A stretch of DNA of 64,000 nucleotides, from positions 1 to 64,000 of the forward strand of contig JADLAX010000093.1 of assembly GCA_020848035.1 (NCBI GenBank), written 5' to 3'. Shown piece after piece: positions 8,561 to 14,886 of the stretch (position 1 is its first letter; every line of letters starts with the position of its first letter). The position numbers and the translations under genes are program-made. The notes under the pieces were generated by a model. It was not told the DNA's origin, ran no database searches, and saw nothing but the letters and a program-made list of their open reading frames with translations. This DNA comes from Anaerolineae bacterium. GTDB taxonomy: Bacteria; Chloroflexota; Anaerolineae; Promineifilales; Promineifilaceae.

Positions 8561-8836
8561 ATGGACACAGTTTTCAACTTTGTATTGCAGGGTGCCCTGA
8601 TCATTCACACCATTTTGCTGGCCTTTGTGGTTTATCAGGTGTGGCGCGGCAAGGAAATCATGGAACGGATCGTTGGCGCGGACCTGGTCTCGACCATTAC
8701 GCTGGCCATTATGGTGCTGATGGCGCTGATTCAGGGCGACAGCATTTACATCGACGTGGCGCTGGGGTTGGCGGCGTTGGGTTTTGTCAGCACCATTGCC
8801 CTGGCCAAATATGCCGCCGACGAGCAGATGTTTTAG
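8561..8836 (+). CDS. mrpF: MrpF subunit
   Basis: 91 residues with three predicted helices, the usual MrpF/MnhF size. The conserved core is visible: RGKEIMERIVGADLVSTITLAIMVLMAL followed by DVALGLAALGFVSTIALAKY. The Asp in VGADLVST corresponds to the conserved membrane acid of MrpF. ATG 8561 follows CTGGAGA. Spacing to mrpE (21 bases) and mrpG (9 bases) fits one transcript. Confidence 0.92.
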   Translation: MDTVFNFVLQGALIIHTILLAFVVYQVWRGKEIMERIVGADLVSTITLAIMVLMALIQGDSIYIDVALGLAALGFVSTIALAKYAADEQMF

Positions 8837-8845
8837 GAGCAAACC

Positions 8846-9175
8846 ATGCAGACATTTTGGCAGATTTTAGTCATTACGGCCGTACTCATCGGCACCTTCT
8901 TTTCAGTTGTGGGCGTGTTGGGCTACTACCGCCTGCCCGATGTCTACACCAAGCTCCATGCCGCAGGCAAAGTGGGCGTGTTTGGCGTTGTTTTACTGCT
9001 TATTGCCGCCACCATCTGGACACCCCTCAGCATCGGGCGTGGCCTGATTTTGATCTCCCTACTCTTACTCACCGGTCCCGTAACGTCTCATGCCGTCAGC
9101 TCGGCAGCATACCGGCTGAAAGTTCCCCTGCGCCAGGCCATTCGGGATGACCTGGCCGACAAAACCAATCACTAA
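8846..9175 (+). CDS. mrpG: MrpG subunit
   Basis: 109 residues with three predicted helices and the MrpG/MnhG signature: GTFFSVVGVLGYYRLPDVYTKLHAAGKVGVFGV (family G-x-x-R-x-P-D-x-Y-x-R-x-H-A-x-x-K). The downstream segment LTGPVTSHAVSSAAYR is also family-typical. ATG 8846 follows TAGGAGC. It completes a six-gene antiporter set (AB, C, D, E, F, G), so the complex should be functional. Confidence 0.93.
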   Translation: MQTFWQILVITAVLIGTFFSVVGVLGYYRLPDVYTKLHAAGKVGVFGVVLLLIAATIWTPLSIGRGLILISLLLLTGPVTSHAVSSAAYRLKVPLRQAIRDDLADKTNH

Positions 9176-9195
9176 ACACCTTGGAGGACAATTCG

Positions 9196-10119
9196 TTGGA
9201 AAGCTTCATCGACATTCTTACCATTATCGTTTGTATCCTTGCCCTGTGGAAAGGCGCAGAGCTGGTCGTCAACAGCGCCACGCGCATCGCCCGCCGGATT
9301 GGCATGTCTGACCTGGTTATTGGTCTGACTGTCGTGGCCATTGGCACCTCGGCCCCAGAATTTGCCGTCTCCGTCCTCGCCGCCCTGGAGGGCCAATCGG
9401 ACATTTCCGTCGGCAACGTGGTCGGTTCCAACATCTTCAACCTGGGCTTTATTTTGGGCGGGCTGGCCGTGCTGCGCGGCATTGCCACCACCAAAACAAT
9501 GGTGTACCGCGATGGCGGCATGCTCATCGCCACGACCGTTCTGCTCATCCTCTTCATGCTCGATTTAACCCTCAGCCGGGTTGAGAGCGCTGTTTTGCTA
9601 ATACTTTTGGTTGCTTACATCGGTTTTCTGATTTACCGCCGGGCGGAAAGTGAAGAACACATTCCAGAAGGCACGTTTAACTGGCTGGATGTTCCCAAAT
9701 TTATCGCGGGCATTGCCGTCATTGTGGCGGCCGGGCACTTTTTTGTCGAAGCCGCGTCAGACCTGGCCCGGTTGATTGGCCTTTCAGAGTGGGTCATTGG
9801 CGTCACGATTGTGGCGATTGGCACCTCAGCGCCAGAGATTGCCACTTCGCTAGTGGCTCTGCTGCGTGGACAGTCGGGCATGTCGGCGGGCAACCTGGTG
9901 GGCAGCGACATTTTTAATTTGCTGGGTGTGTTGGGCCTGGCCGGGCTGCTCACCCCCATGACGGTAAATCCGGCGGCCCAAAGCAGCATCTTTTTGCTGG
10001 GCGGCATGGTGCTTCTGGTCGTGGTGATGATGCGGTCTGGCTGGCGCCTCTCCCGGTGGGAAGGGGGGTTGCTGCTTTTGATTACATTCGGCCGTTGGAT
10101 AATAGACTTTTCCCGTTAA
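9196..10119 (+). CDS. CaCA-family Ca2+/cation antiporter (YrbG-like)
   Basis: About 307 residues, ten predicted helices, in two homologous halves. Each half carries the alpha-repeat: VIGLTVVAIGTSAPEFAVS...GNVVGSNIFNLG and VIGVTIVAIGTSAPEIATS...GNLVGSDIFNLL; the GTSAPE and GNxVGSxIFN residues line the cation site in the NCX family. TTG 9196 is taken as the start because TGGAGGA (9182-9188) stands 7 bases upstream; the frame to TTG 9181 would place the ribosome site inside the gene. It follows mrpG by 20 bases, so it is likely the last gene of the operon, which links cation/proton exchange with calcium or sodium extrusion. Confidence 0.9.
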   Translation: MESFIDILTIIVCILALWKGAELVVNSATRIARRIGMSDLVIGLTVVAIGTSAPEFAVSVLAALEGQSDISVGNVVGSNIFNLGFILGGLAVLRGIATTKTMVYRDGGMLIATTVLLILFMLDLTLSRVESAVLLILLVAYIGFLIYRRAESEEHIPEGTFNWLDVPKFIAGIAVIVAAGHFFVEAASDLARLIGLSEWVIGVTIVAIGTSAPEIATSLVALLRGQSGMSAGNLVGSDIFNLLGVLGLAGLLTPMTVNPAAQSSIFLLGGMVLLVVVMMRSGWRLSRWEGGLLLLITFGRWIIDFSR

Positions 10120-10126
10120 CCAAAAA

Positions 10127-10158
10127 AGGTGGCCGGGACCACTTTGGGTACCGGCCAC
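10127..10158 (-). terminator. Terminator (minus strand, possibly both directions)
   Basis: GGTGGCCGG (10129-10137) pairs with CCGGCCACC (10150-10158). On the minus strand the stem is followed by TTTTTT, so it suits the TauE/SafE transcript coming from the right; the plus strand has only a broken T run, but the hairpin sits 10 bases after the antiporter stop and may serve both. Confidence 0.7.
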
Positions 10159-10208
10159 CGCTCTGGGTTTGTTTATTCACTATGTTTGCACTTTTGGCTT
10201 TGCCGAAA

Positions 10209-10302
10209 AATTTTGCCACGGATTCTCACGAATTAGCACTGATTACACGCTAAAATCCGTGAGAATCGGTGTTAATCCGTGGCAAAAACGTAAATCTGCA
10301 AA
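10209..10302. repeat. Dispersed palindromic element, copy 1
   Basis: TTTTGCCACGGATT and AATCCGTGGCAAAA form a 14-base inverted repeat around a further internal inverted pair (CTCACG/CGTGAG). The block aligns over its length with 42712-42806 (shared GAATTAGC.CTGATTAC, AAAAT.CGT, CGTGG.AAAA, CGT.AATCT..AAAG). It is non-coding and lies between convergent genes. Such elements are typically spread non-autonomously; no transposase is linked. Confidence 0.65.
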
Positions 10303-10310
10303 GCTAGGGT

Positions 10311-11087
10311 TTACTGAAACAACCGGGCAATCCAGTCAAAAACGCCCAGCAGTTCAGCGGCCGAAACGGCCACCACGGCAATGAGCAACCAGCGCACAAA
10401 GTTGGCGCCGCGCTCGACGGCCATGCGGGCCGCCGCCCACGCGCCGAGTGAGTTGCCCACGGCCAGCAGCAGGCCCATGCCCCACATCACCTGTCCATTG
10501 ATCATAAACACGATAAGTGATGAGATGGTGAAGGCGAGAATGATAAACACCTTCACGGCGTTGGCCCGCACCAGGTCGTAGCCAATGCCCAGCACCAGGC
10601 CAGCCAGCAAGAAAATACCTACTCCCGCTTGCAAAAAGCCGCCATACATGCCGATGAAGAAAAAGAGAACGAGCTGGAAGAGAGACGGCCGTTCCCTCAT
10701 CTTCTCCAATTCCCCTTGCAGCCACCGATTGGGGCGCAGCACAATGACCAGCAGCATCACGACCATCAATACGCCGATGGCTAGTTCCATTAACTCTTCA
10801 TTCAAGTCCACCGCAATCTGCGCCCCGATGAGCGAGCCAACTACGGCCGGTGCCGACAAAATGAGACTACCACGCATATCCAGCACGTTCCGCCGGCGAA
10901 AACTTTCGGTGGAGACGATGTTTTGAAACAACACGCCGACCCGATTGGTGCCGTTGGCTACGTTGGCCGGAATGCCCAAAAAGATCAGCAATGGCAGCGT
11001 GATTAGCGATCCGCTGCCCGCCAATGTGTTAATAAACCCTGCGCCAAATCCGGCCGCCAGCACCGCCAGATAGATGTACCAAGCCAT
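10311..11087 (-). CDS. TauE/SafE-family membrane permease
   Basis: 258 residues with about eight predicted helices in two halves, the TauE/SafE (DUF81) architecture of sulfite/sulfonate/organo-anion exporters. The family N-terminus is clear: AAGFGAGFINTLAGSGSLIT (G-x-G-x-[NIS]-x-x-x-G-x-G-G-x) and the second-half repeat FFFIGMYGGFLQAGVGIFLL. Start ATG 11087 has AGGAGAG just upstream on the minus strand. The transported ion cannot be deduced. It stands alone, convergent with the antiporter operon and divergent from the dihydropyrimidinase gene. Confidence 0.88.
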   Translation of the reverse strand: MAWYIYLAVLAAGFGAGFINTLAGSGSLITLPLLIFLGIPANVANGTNRVGVLFQNIVSTESFRRRNVLDMRGSLILSAPAVVGSLIGAQIAVDLNEELMELAIGVLMVVMLLVIVLRPNRWLQGELEKMRERPSLFQLVLFFFIGMYGGFLQAGVGIFLLAGLVLGIGYDLVRANAVKVFIILAFTISSLIVFMINGQVMWGMGLLLAVGNSLGAWAAARMAVERGANFVRWLLIAVVAVSAAELLGVFDWIARLFQ

Positions 11088-11266
11088 AGTTTCTCTCCTA
11101 CTTTTTTAGAGTGGACCCTTCCTGGAGAATGGCCCACTCTTGAGGTCCGTGGATTATAAACGGTCTGACAAATGTGGCGATGGATTGACACGGCCGTATT
11201 CGTCCATTTGCCGTATTCATGATAAAAATCATGCCAGTTTGAGCACAATGTCAGGAGGTGTGTGGC

Positions 11267-12631
11267 ATGTACGATTTGGTGATCAAGGGAGGTACGGTGG
11301 TAACGGCCGTAGCCACTTTTACGGCCGACATCGGCCTCAACGGCGAAACCATCGCCGCCATCGGGCAGAACCTGGACGGCAGGCGCGTGCTGGACGCCAC
11401 CGGCAAGCTCGTCACCCCCGGCGCGGTAGACATGCACGTGCACCTGCAAATGCCCATCGGCAAATTCACCTCCACCGACAGCTTCTACAGCGGCACCCGC
11501 GCCGCCGCCTTTGGCGGCACCACCACCATCGTCGATTTTGTCGAAACCCAGCCCCACGAAACGATGGTTGAAGCGATTGCCGCCCGCCGCGCTCTGGCGG
11601 ACCCCAACGTGGTGATCGATTACGGCCTGCACATGACCCTCGGCCCTGGCGACATGGCCAAACTGGACCAGGTGCCCCAGGCGTTTGCCGCCGGCTGCAC
11701 CAGCTTCAAGCTGTACATGGCCTATGGGCTGCGCCTGCGCGATGATGAGCTGTTAAGGGCGTTAACGGCCGTACGCCACGTCAGCGGCATCCCGGTGGTT
11801 CATGCGGAAAATTGGGACGTCATCACCGAGCTGATCCGGCAAAATTTGGCCGCCGGGCGCACCAGCCCGCACTGGCACCCGCGCAGCCGCCCCGCCCTGC
11901 TGGAAGCGGAAGCCACGGGCCGGGTGATCGACATTGCCACCTTTGTCGGCGTGCCGCTGCACATCTTCCACGTCTCCTGCGGCGAGACGGTGGCCCGCAT
12001 CGCCCAGGCGCGGCAGCAAGGGCTGCCCGTCACCGGCGAAACGTGCCCACAATACCTCTTCCTCACCTGGGATGTCTACGACGCGCCGGGCGTAGACGGC
12101 ACACTGCCCGTCTGCTCGCCGCCGATCCGCGACAGCGCCGCCCAAACCGCGCTGTGGCAGGCGCTCAGTCGCAATGAGCTGCAAATTGTCACCACCGACC
12201 ACTGCCCGTTCACCTATGAGGAAAAAGCGACCGGGTTGAACGATTACAGCCAGATTCCCGGCGGCGTGCCGTCGATTGAAATGCGCTTTGCCGCGCTTTA
12301 TTCGCAGGGGGTGCGCCAGGGCTGGCTCAGCCTGCCGCAGTGGGTGGCGCAATGCTGCACCAATCCCGCCAAACTGATGGGCTTGTCGAAGAAGGGGGCA
12401 ATCACCGTGGGCTACGATGCCGATCTGGTGATTTTTGATCCAGACGCGACCAAAACGCTCACGCCCGAAACGCTGCACGAGACGGCTGGCTGGACGCCCT
12501 ACGCGGGACTCACCCTGCAAGGCTGGCCGCAAACCACGCTCAGCCGGGGCAAAATTGTGGTGCAGGATGGGGAGTTTGTGGGAGGGATGGGTTACGGCCG
12601 TTTCCTCCACCGCACCCAGGCCAATCTTTAA
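11267..12631 (+). CDS. hydA: Dihydropyrimidinase / D-hydantoinase
   Basis: 454 residues of the cyclic amidohydrolase superfamily, hydrolysing dihydropyrimidines or hydantoins in the cytoplasm. Metal and catalytic sites are present: DMHVHLQ (first two His), the SFKLYMAYG segment with the lysine that is carbamylated, PVVHAEN (His), HIFHVSC (His) and TTDHCPF (Asp). ATG 11267 is 6 bases after AGGAGGTG. The C-terminal codons (YGRFLHRTQANL) lie in a 36-bp stretch that is copied again at 13280-13315 beyond the MazEF module. No other pyrimidine-catabolic gene is adjacent, so the physiological substrate is open. Confidence 0.9.
   Translation: MYDLVIKGGTVVTAVATFTADIGLNGETIAAIGQNLDGRRVLDATGKLVTPGAVDMHVHLQMPIGKFTSTDSFYSGTRAAAFGGTTTIVDFVETQPHETMVEAIAARRALADPNVVIDYGLHMTLGPGDMAKLDQVPQAFAAGCTSFKLYMAYGLRLRDDELLRALTAVRHVSGIPVVHAENWDVITELIRQNLAAGRTSPHWHPRSRPALLEAEATGRVIDIATFVGVPLHIFHVSCGETVARIAQARQQGLPVTGETCPQYLFLTWDVYDAPGVDGTLPVCSPPIRDSAAQTALWQALSRNELQIVTTDHCPFTYEEKATGLNDYSQIPGGVPSIEMRFAALYSQGVRQGWLSLPQWVAQCCTNPAKLMGLSKKGAITVGYDADLVIFDPDATKTLTPETLHETAGWTPYAGLTLQGWPQTTLSRGKIVVQDGEFVGGMGYGRFLHRTQANL
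12590..12625 (+). repeat. 36-bp direct repeat flanking the MazEF module, left copy
   Basis: Bases 12590-12625, the 3' end of the dihydropyrimidinase gene, are identical to 13280-13315. Copies are exactly 690 bp apart and enclose the MazEF-like pair with its promoter. Each copy is followed by a leucine codon and TAA (CTTTAA, TTGTAA), so both can encode the same C-terminus. Confidence 0.85.
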
Positions 12632-12656
12632 AGCTATCCTGAACAATACTGGTCAC

Positions 12657-12702
12657 TTGATCAACCCTGGCAGCTAGCGTACAATGTGGATGATTATCCA
12701 CA
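12657..12702 (+). promoter_or_regulatory. MazEF promoter with overlapping operator
   Basis: TTGATC (12657-12662), a 17-base spacer and TACAAT (12680-12685) make a good promoter. The perfect inverted repeat TGTGGAT (12685-12691) - GATT - ATCCACA (12696-12702) covers the expected start point, so a dimeric antitoxin bound there would block transcription. This is the usual autoregulation of ribbon-helix-helix antitoxins; binding is inferred. Confidence 0.65.
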
Positions 12703-12719
12703 TAAACATAGGGTGGGCG

Positions 12720-12968
12720 ATGAAAACGATTCAGATGACGATTGATGAAACATTGCTAGAGCAGGTAGACCGTACTGTGCAAACACTAGAAACAACGCGC
12801 TCTGCGTTTATTCGGATGGCGTTGGAGCAAGCGTTGCGGCAATACCATGTGCGGCGGCTAGAAGAGCGAGATGAAGTAGGGTATACGGCCGTTCCTGCCA
12901 ACCCCAGCGAAACAAACGAATGGCAAAATGAACAAGAATGGGGGGATGAATGGAACGGGGCGAAGTAA
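12720..12968 (+). CDS. Ribbon-helix-helix antitoxin (MazE-like partner)
   Basis: 82 residues. The N-terminus is a classic ribbon-helix-helix DNA-binding fold: strand MKTIQMTIDETLLEQVDR then helix TTRSAFIRMALEQALRQY. The acidic, Trp-containing tail (EWQNEQEWGDEWNGAK) is the likely toxin-binding part. ATG 12720 is chosen since an upstream in-frame ATG at 12684 would lie in the -10 region of the promoter and before the operator. Its 3' end overlaps the toxin start by 19 bases, as usual for such pairs. Confidence 0.85.
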   Translation: MKTIQMTIDETLLEQVDRTVQTLETTRSAFIRMALEQALRQYHVRRLEERDEVGYTAVPANPSETNEWQNEQEWGDEWNGAK

Positions 12969-13270
12969 GGTGGTTTACCTTTGCGGAACCAGATAAAACA
13001 CGCCCGGTGCTCATCCTGACGCGCAGCTCGGCCATTCGCTACCTGAACGCCATCACGGTGGTGCCAATCACCACCACCATTCGCGGCGTGCCGTCAGAAG
13101 TACAGCTCTCTGCGGCAGATGGTATGATGACGGACTGCGCGGCTAACTTCTACAATTTGCAGACGGTGCCCAAAGCCCAGATTGGAACCTGGATTACCAC
13201 GCTTTCTCCACAACGCCTGGCAGAAGTGAATGACGCGCTTCAATTTGCCTTGGGTGTTGACCCAACCTGA
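12950..13270 (+). CDS. MazF/PemK-family mRNA interferase toxin
   Basis: 106 residues, full length for MazF/PemK toxins, which cleave mRNA at short sites. The family N-terminus GEVRWFTFAEPDKTRPVLIL (G-x-[IV]-x-x-x-x-x-x-x-x-x-R-P-x-[LV]) and the 'AITVVPITTTIRG' and 'DCAANFYNLQTVPK' blocks (the latter holding the C-D-x-x-x segment and the loop with the conserved Thr) are visible. ATG 12950 lies inside the antitoxin gene. The module sits between two copies of a 36-bp repeat, suggesting it was gained as a unit. Confidence 0.88.
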   Translation: MERGEVRWFTFAEPDKTRPVLILTRSSAIRYLNAITVVPITTTIRGVPSEVQLSAADGMMTDCAANFYNLQTVPKAQIGTWITTLSPQRLAEVNDALQFALGVDPT

Positions 13271-13279
13271 TTCCTGACC

Positions 13280-13315
13280 GGTTACGGCCGTTTCCTCCAC
13301 CGCACCCAGGCCAAT
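13280..13315 (+). repeat. 36-bp direct repeat flanking the MazEF module, right copy
   Basis: Identical to 12590-12625. It begins 10 bases after the mazF stop and ends in an intact QAN-Leu-stop reading frame, as though it were a spare or the original end of the dihydropyrimidinase gene. Confidence 0.85.
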
Positions 13316-13329
13316 TTGTAATTCCTGCT

Positions 13330-13358
13330 TTGAGGAGTCGCTTTGACTCTGTTATACT
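13330..13358 (+). promoter_or_regulatory. Promoter of the MNT-HEPN module
   Basis: TTGAGG (13330-13335), a 17-base spacer and TATACT (13353-13358), 30 bases before the nucleotidyltransferase start. No inverted repeat was noticed next to it. Confidence 0.5.
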
Positions 13359-13387
13359 GCCAAAAAAGAGTTGAATGGTGACTAACG

Positions 13388-13657
13388 ATGGGAATTTCAC
13401 AAGAAAAATTAAACCGCATCATCGAAATCGCCAAATCTTACGGCGTCACGCGACTCATCTTGTTTGGCAGCGCGGCCACCAATCCCGCCCAGGCCAGAGA
13501 CATTGACCTGGCTTGCGACGGCGTTTCCGGCTGGGATTTTTACAAGCTGGGCGCAAAATTGGAAGAAGAGTTGGAAACATCCTTAGATCTCATTTCACTC
13601 ACCCCACCGAATCGCTTCACAAAGTTAATCGAAAAACAAGGAATTGTGCTGCTGTGA
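13388..13657 (+). CDS. Minimal nucleotidyltransferase (MNT) antitoxin
   Basis: 89 residues of the pol-beta superfamily minimal nucleotidyltransferases. The catalytic motif is complete: LFGSAATNPAQARDIDLA (G-S-x10-D-x-D). In HEPN-MNT modules this protein neutralises the HEPN ribonuclease, in known cases by adding AMP to it. The stop overlaps the start of the next gene (GTGA at 13654-13657), giving translational coupling. ATG 13388 has only a weak GGTGA ribosome site. Confidence 0.85.
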   Translation: MGISQEKLNRIIEIAKSYGVTRLILFGSAATNPAQARDIDLACDGVSGWDFYKLGAKLEEELETSLDLISLTPPNRFTKLIEKQGIVLL

Positions 13658-14118
13658 ACCCTATTGTGCAGCTTCGCGAAGAAATCTCGATAGAACTTGA
13701 AGCAATCACCCAAGTTGTGCGGGAATTAGTTTTCCTCAACCAAGATTTAGGCAAACAGGCACCAACCATTCGTGAAAAAACGGCCGCTGCGGCTTTTTTA
13801 GCTCAGTTTTACAACGGGATTGAGAACATTCTAAAACACATTTGCATCTCTTATGAAGTGCGCTTGCCAGAAGGTGACAACTGGCACGTGGCCCTTTTCA
13901 AGATGTTCAGCTCGCCTTCGCAGTCACCCCTACCCACCCTATTTGACGACAATTTGGCCGAAATATTGGCTCCATACAGACGATTTCGGCACGTTGTATT
14001 CCACAGCTATGGCTTTCAACTTGAATGAAACAAAATGGTTCACGGCATCGAAGAAATTGAGCCGGTCTTTGCAAAAGTCGAACTAGCAATCAGGCAATTC
14101 CTAAATTCGATTGACTGA
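13654..14118 (+). pseudogene. HEPN-domain toxin, interrupted by an in-frame TGA
   Basis: From GTG 13654 the frame runs 124 codons to TGA at 14026-14028. The HEPN RNase motif R-x(4-6)-H is present in YRRFRHVVFHSYGFQLE. After the TGA the same frame continues for 29 codons to a second stop at 14116-14118, giving NKMVHGIEEIEPVF...QFLNSID, which is the normal C-terminal helix of this family (usually ...F-x-L-[DE]-W-x-x-M...). The TGA stands where family members have Trp (TGG), so a single G-to-A change explains it. Either the toxin is truncated by 30 residues or, less likely, TGA is read through. The catalytic motif lies before the stop, so partial function is possible. Confidence 0.65.
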
Positions 14119-14139
14119 TTACCGGTCACCAACCACCGC

Positions 14140-14886
14140 TCACGGCCACTGCCAGCAGCGCAAGGCCCACGCCCGCCCCTCAGCGATGACCGCCCCGGCG
14201 TAGCCTGCGGCCGGTTCCAGGTTTTCCAACCGCCAGCGAACGGCCGTTTCCCGACTACCTTTCACCTGCAACAACTCAGCCGGGTCGCCCGGCTTCAGCG
14301 TCACGTCGAAGGAGTCCAGCGGGCAAGACAGCCCTTCGCCGATCACTTTGATGAACGCTTCTTTGCGCGTCCAGCAGTTGAAGAAGGCCTGTGGTTTTTG
14401 TGGAGTGGGCACGGCCGTAAATACCGCCACCTCACTTTTGGAGAAAAACCTTTCCGCAATTTGCTCGCCGTCGTCTAACGGCCGTACCTGCTCAATGTCC
14501 ACCCCCACTTCCCGCTGGCGGGCAAAGGCCAGCAGCGCCACACCGTGCGAATGGGAGATGTTGAAGCGTACGCCCGCCTGGGCCTGCGCCGGAGCCAGAT
14601 CCGGCTTGCCGTGATCGCCATAAACAAACGCCACCTCAGTCGGCGGCAAGTGCAGATATCGACCCAGCAGCAGCCGCAGCAGCCCACGGGCCACGATGTA
14701 ATGTTTGCGGTCATGATCAAAGTAGAAGCGGTTGGCCCGCGCCCGCTCCGCTTCGGCCAGGTAGTGCCAGAACTGATCCACTTGTGACTGGGGCCGGTTT
14801 TGGTTGGCCACCCAGAGGTGCAGGTCGTTGGGGTCGAGCGGGGGGTTAGGCGGCGGCAGCGGCCAGGTGGAATGAAAGGGAATCAT
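14140..14886 (-). CDS. Sfp-type 4'-phosphopantetheinyl transferase
   Basis: 248 residues. It converts apo carrier domains to the holo form using CoA. Family motifs: FNISHSHGVALLAFA, GVDIEQVRPLDD (with the Mg-binding Asp), and FNCWTRKEAFIKVIGEGL (W-[ST/A]-x-K-E-[AS]-x-x-K). It is the last gene of the minus-strand cluster; its ATG overlaps the TGA of the upstream NRPS gene, so the two are coupled. It is the natural activator of the eight or so carrier domains encoded upstream. Confidence 0.93.
   Translation of the reverse strand: MIPFHSTWPLPPPNPPLDPNDLHLWVANQNRPQSQVDQFWHYLAEAERARANRFYFDHDRKHYIVARGLLRLLLGRYLHLPPTEVAFVYGDHGKPDLAPAQAQAGVRFNISHSHGVALLAFARQREVGVDIEQVRPLDDGEQIAERFFSKSEVAVFTAVPTPQKPQAFFNCWTRKEAFIKVIGEGLSCPLDSFDVTLKPGDPAELLQVKGSRETAVRWRLENLEPAAGYAGAVIAEGRAWALRCWQWP

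Noticed and set aside
12684..12719. Upstream ATG start for the antitoxin
   Set aside because: It falls on the -10 box and would put the operator inside the coding region; ATG 12720 starts the ribbon-helix-helix fold directly.
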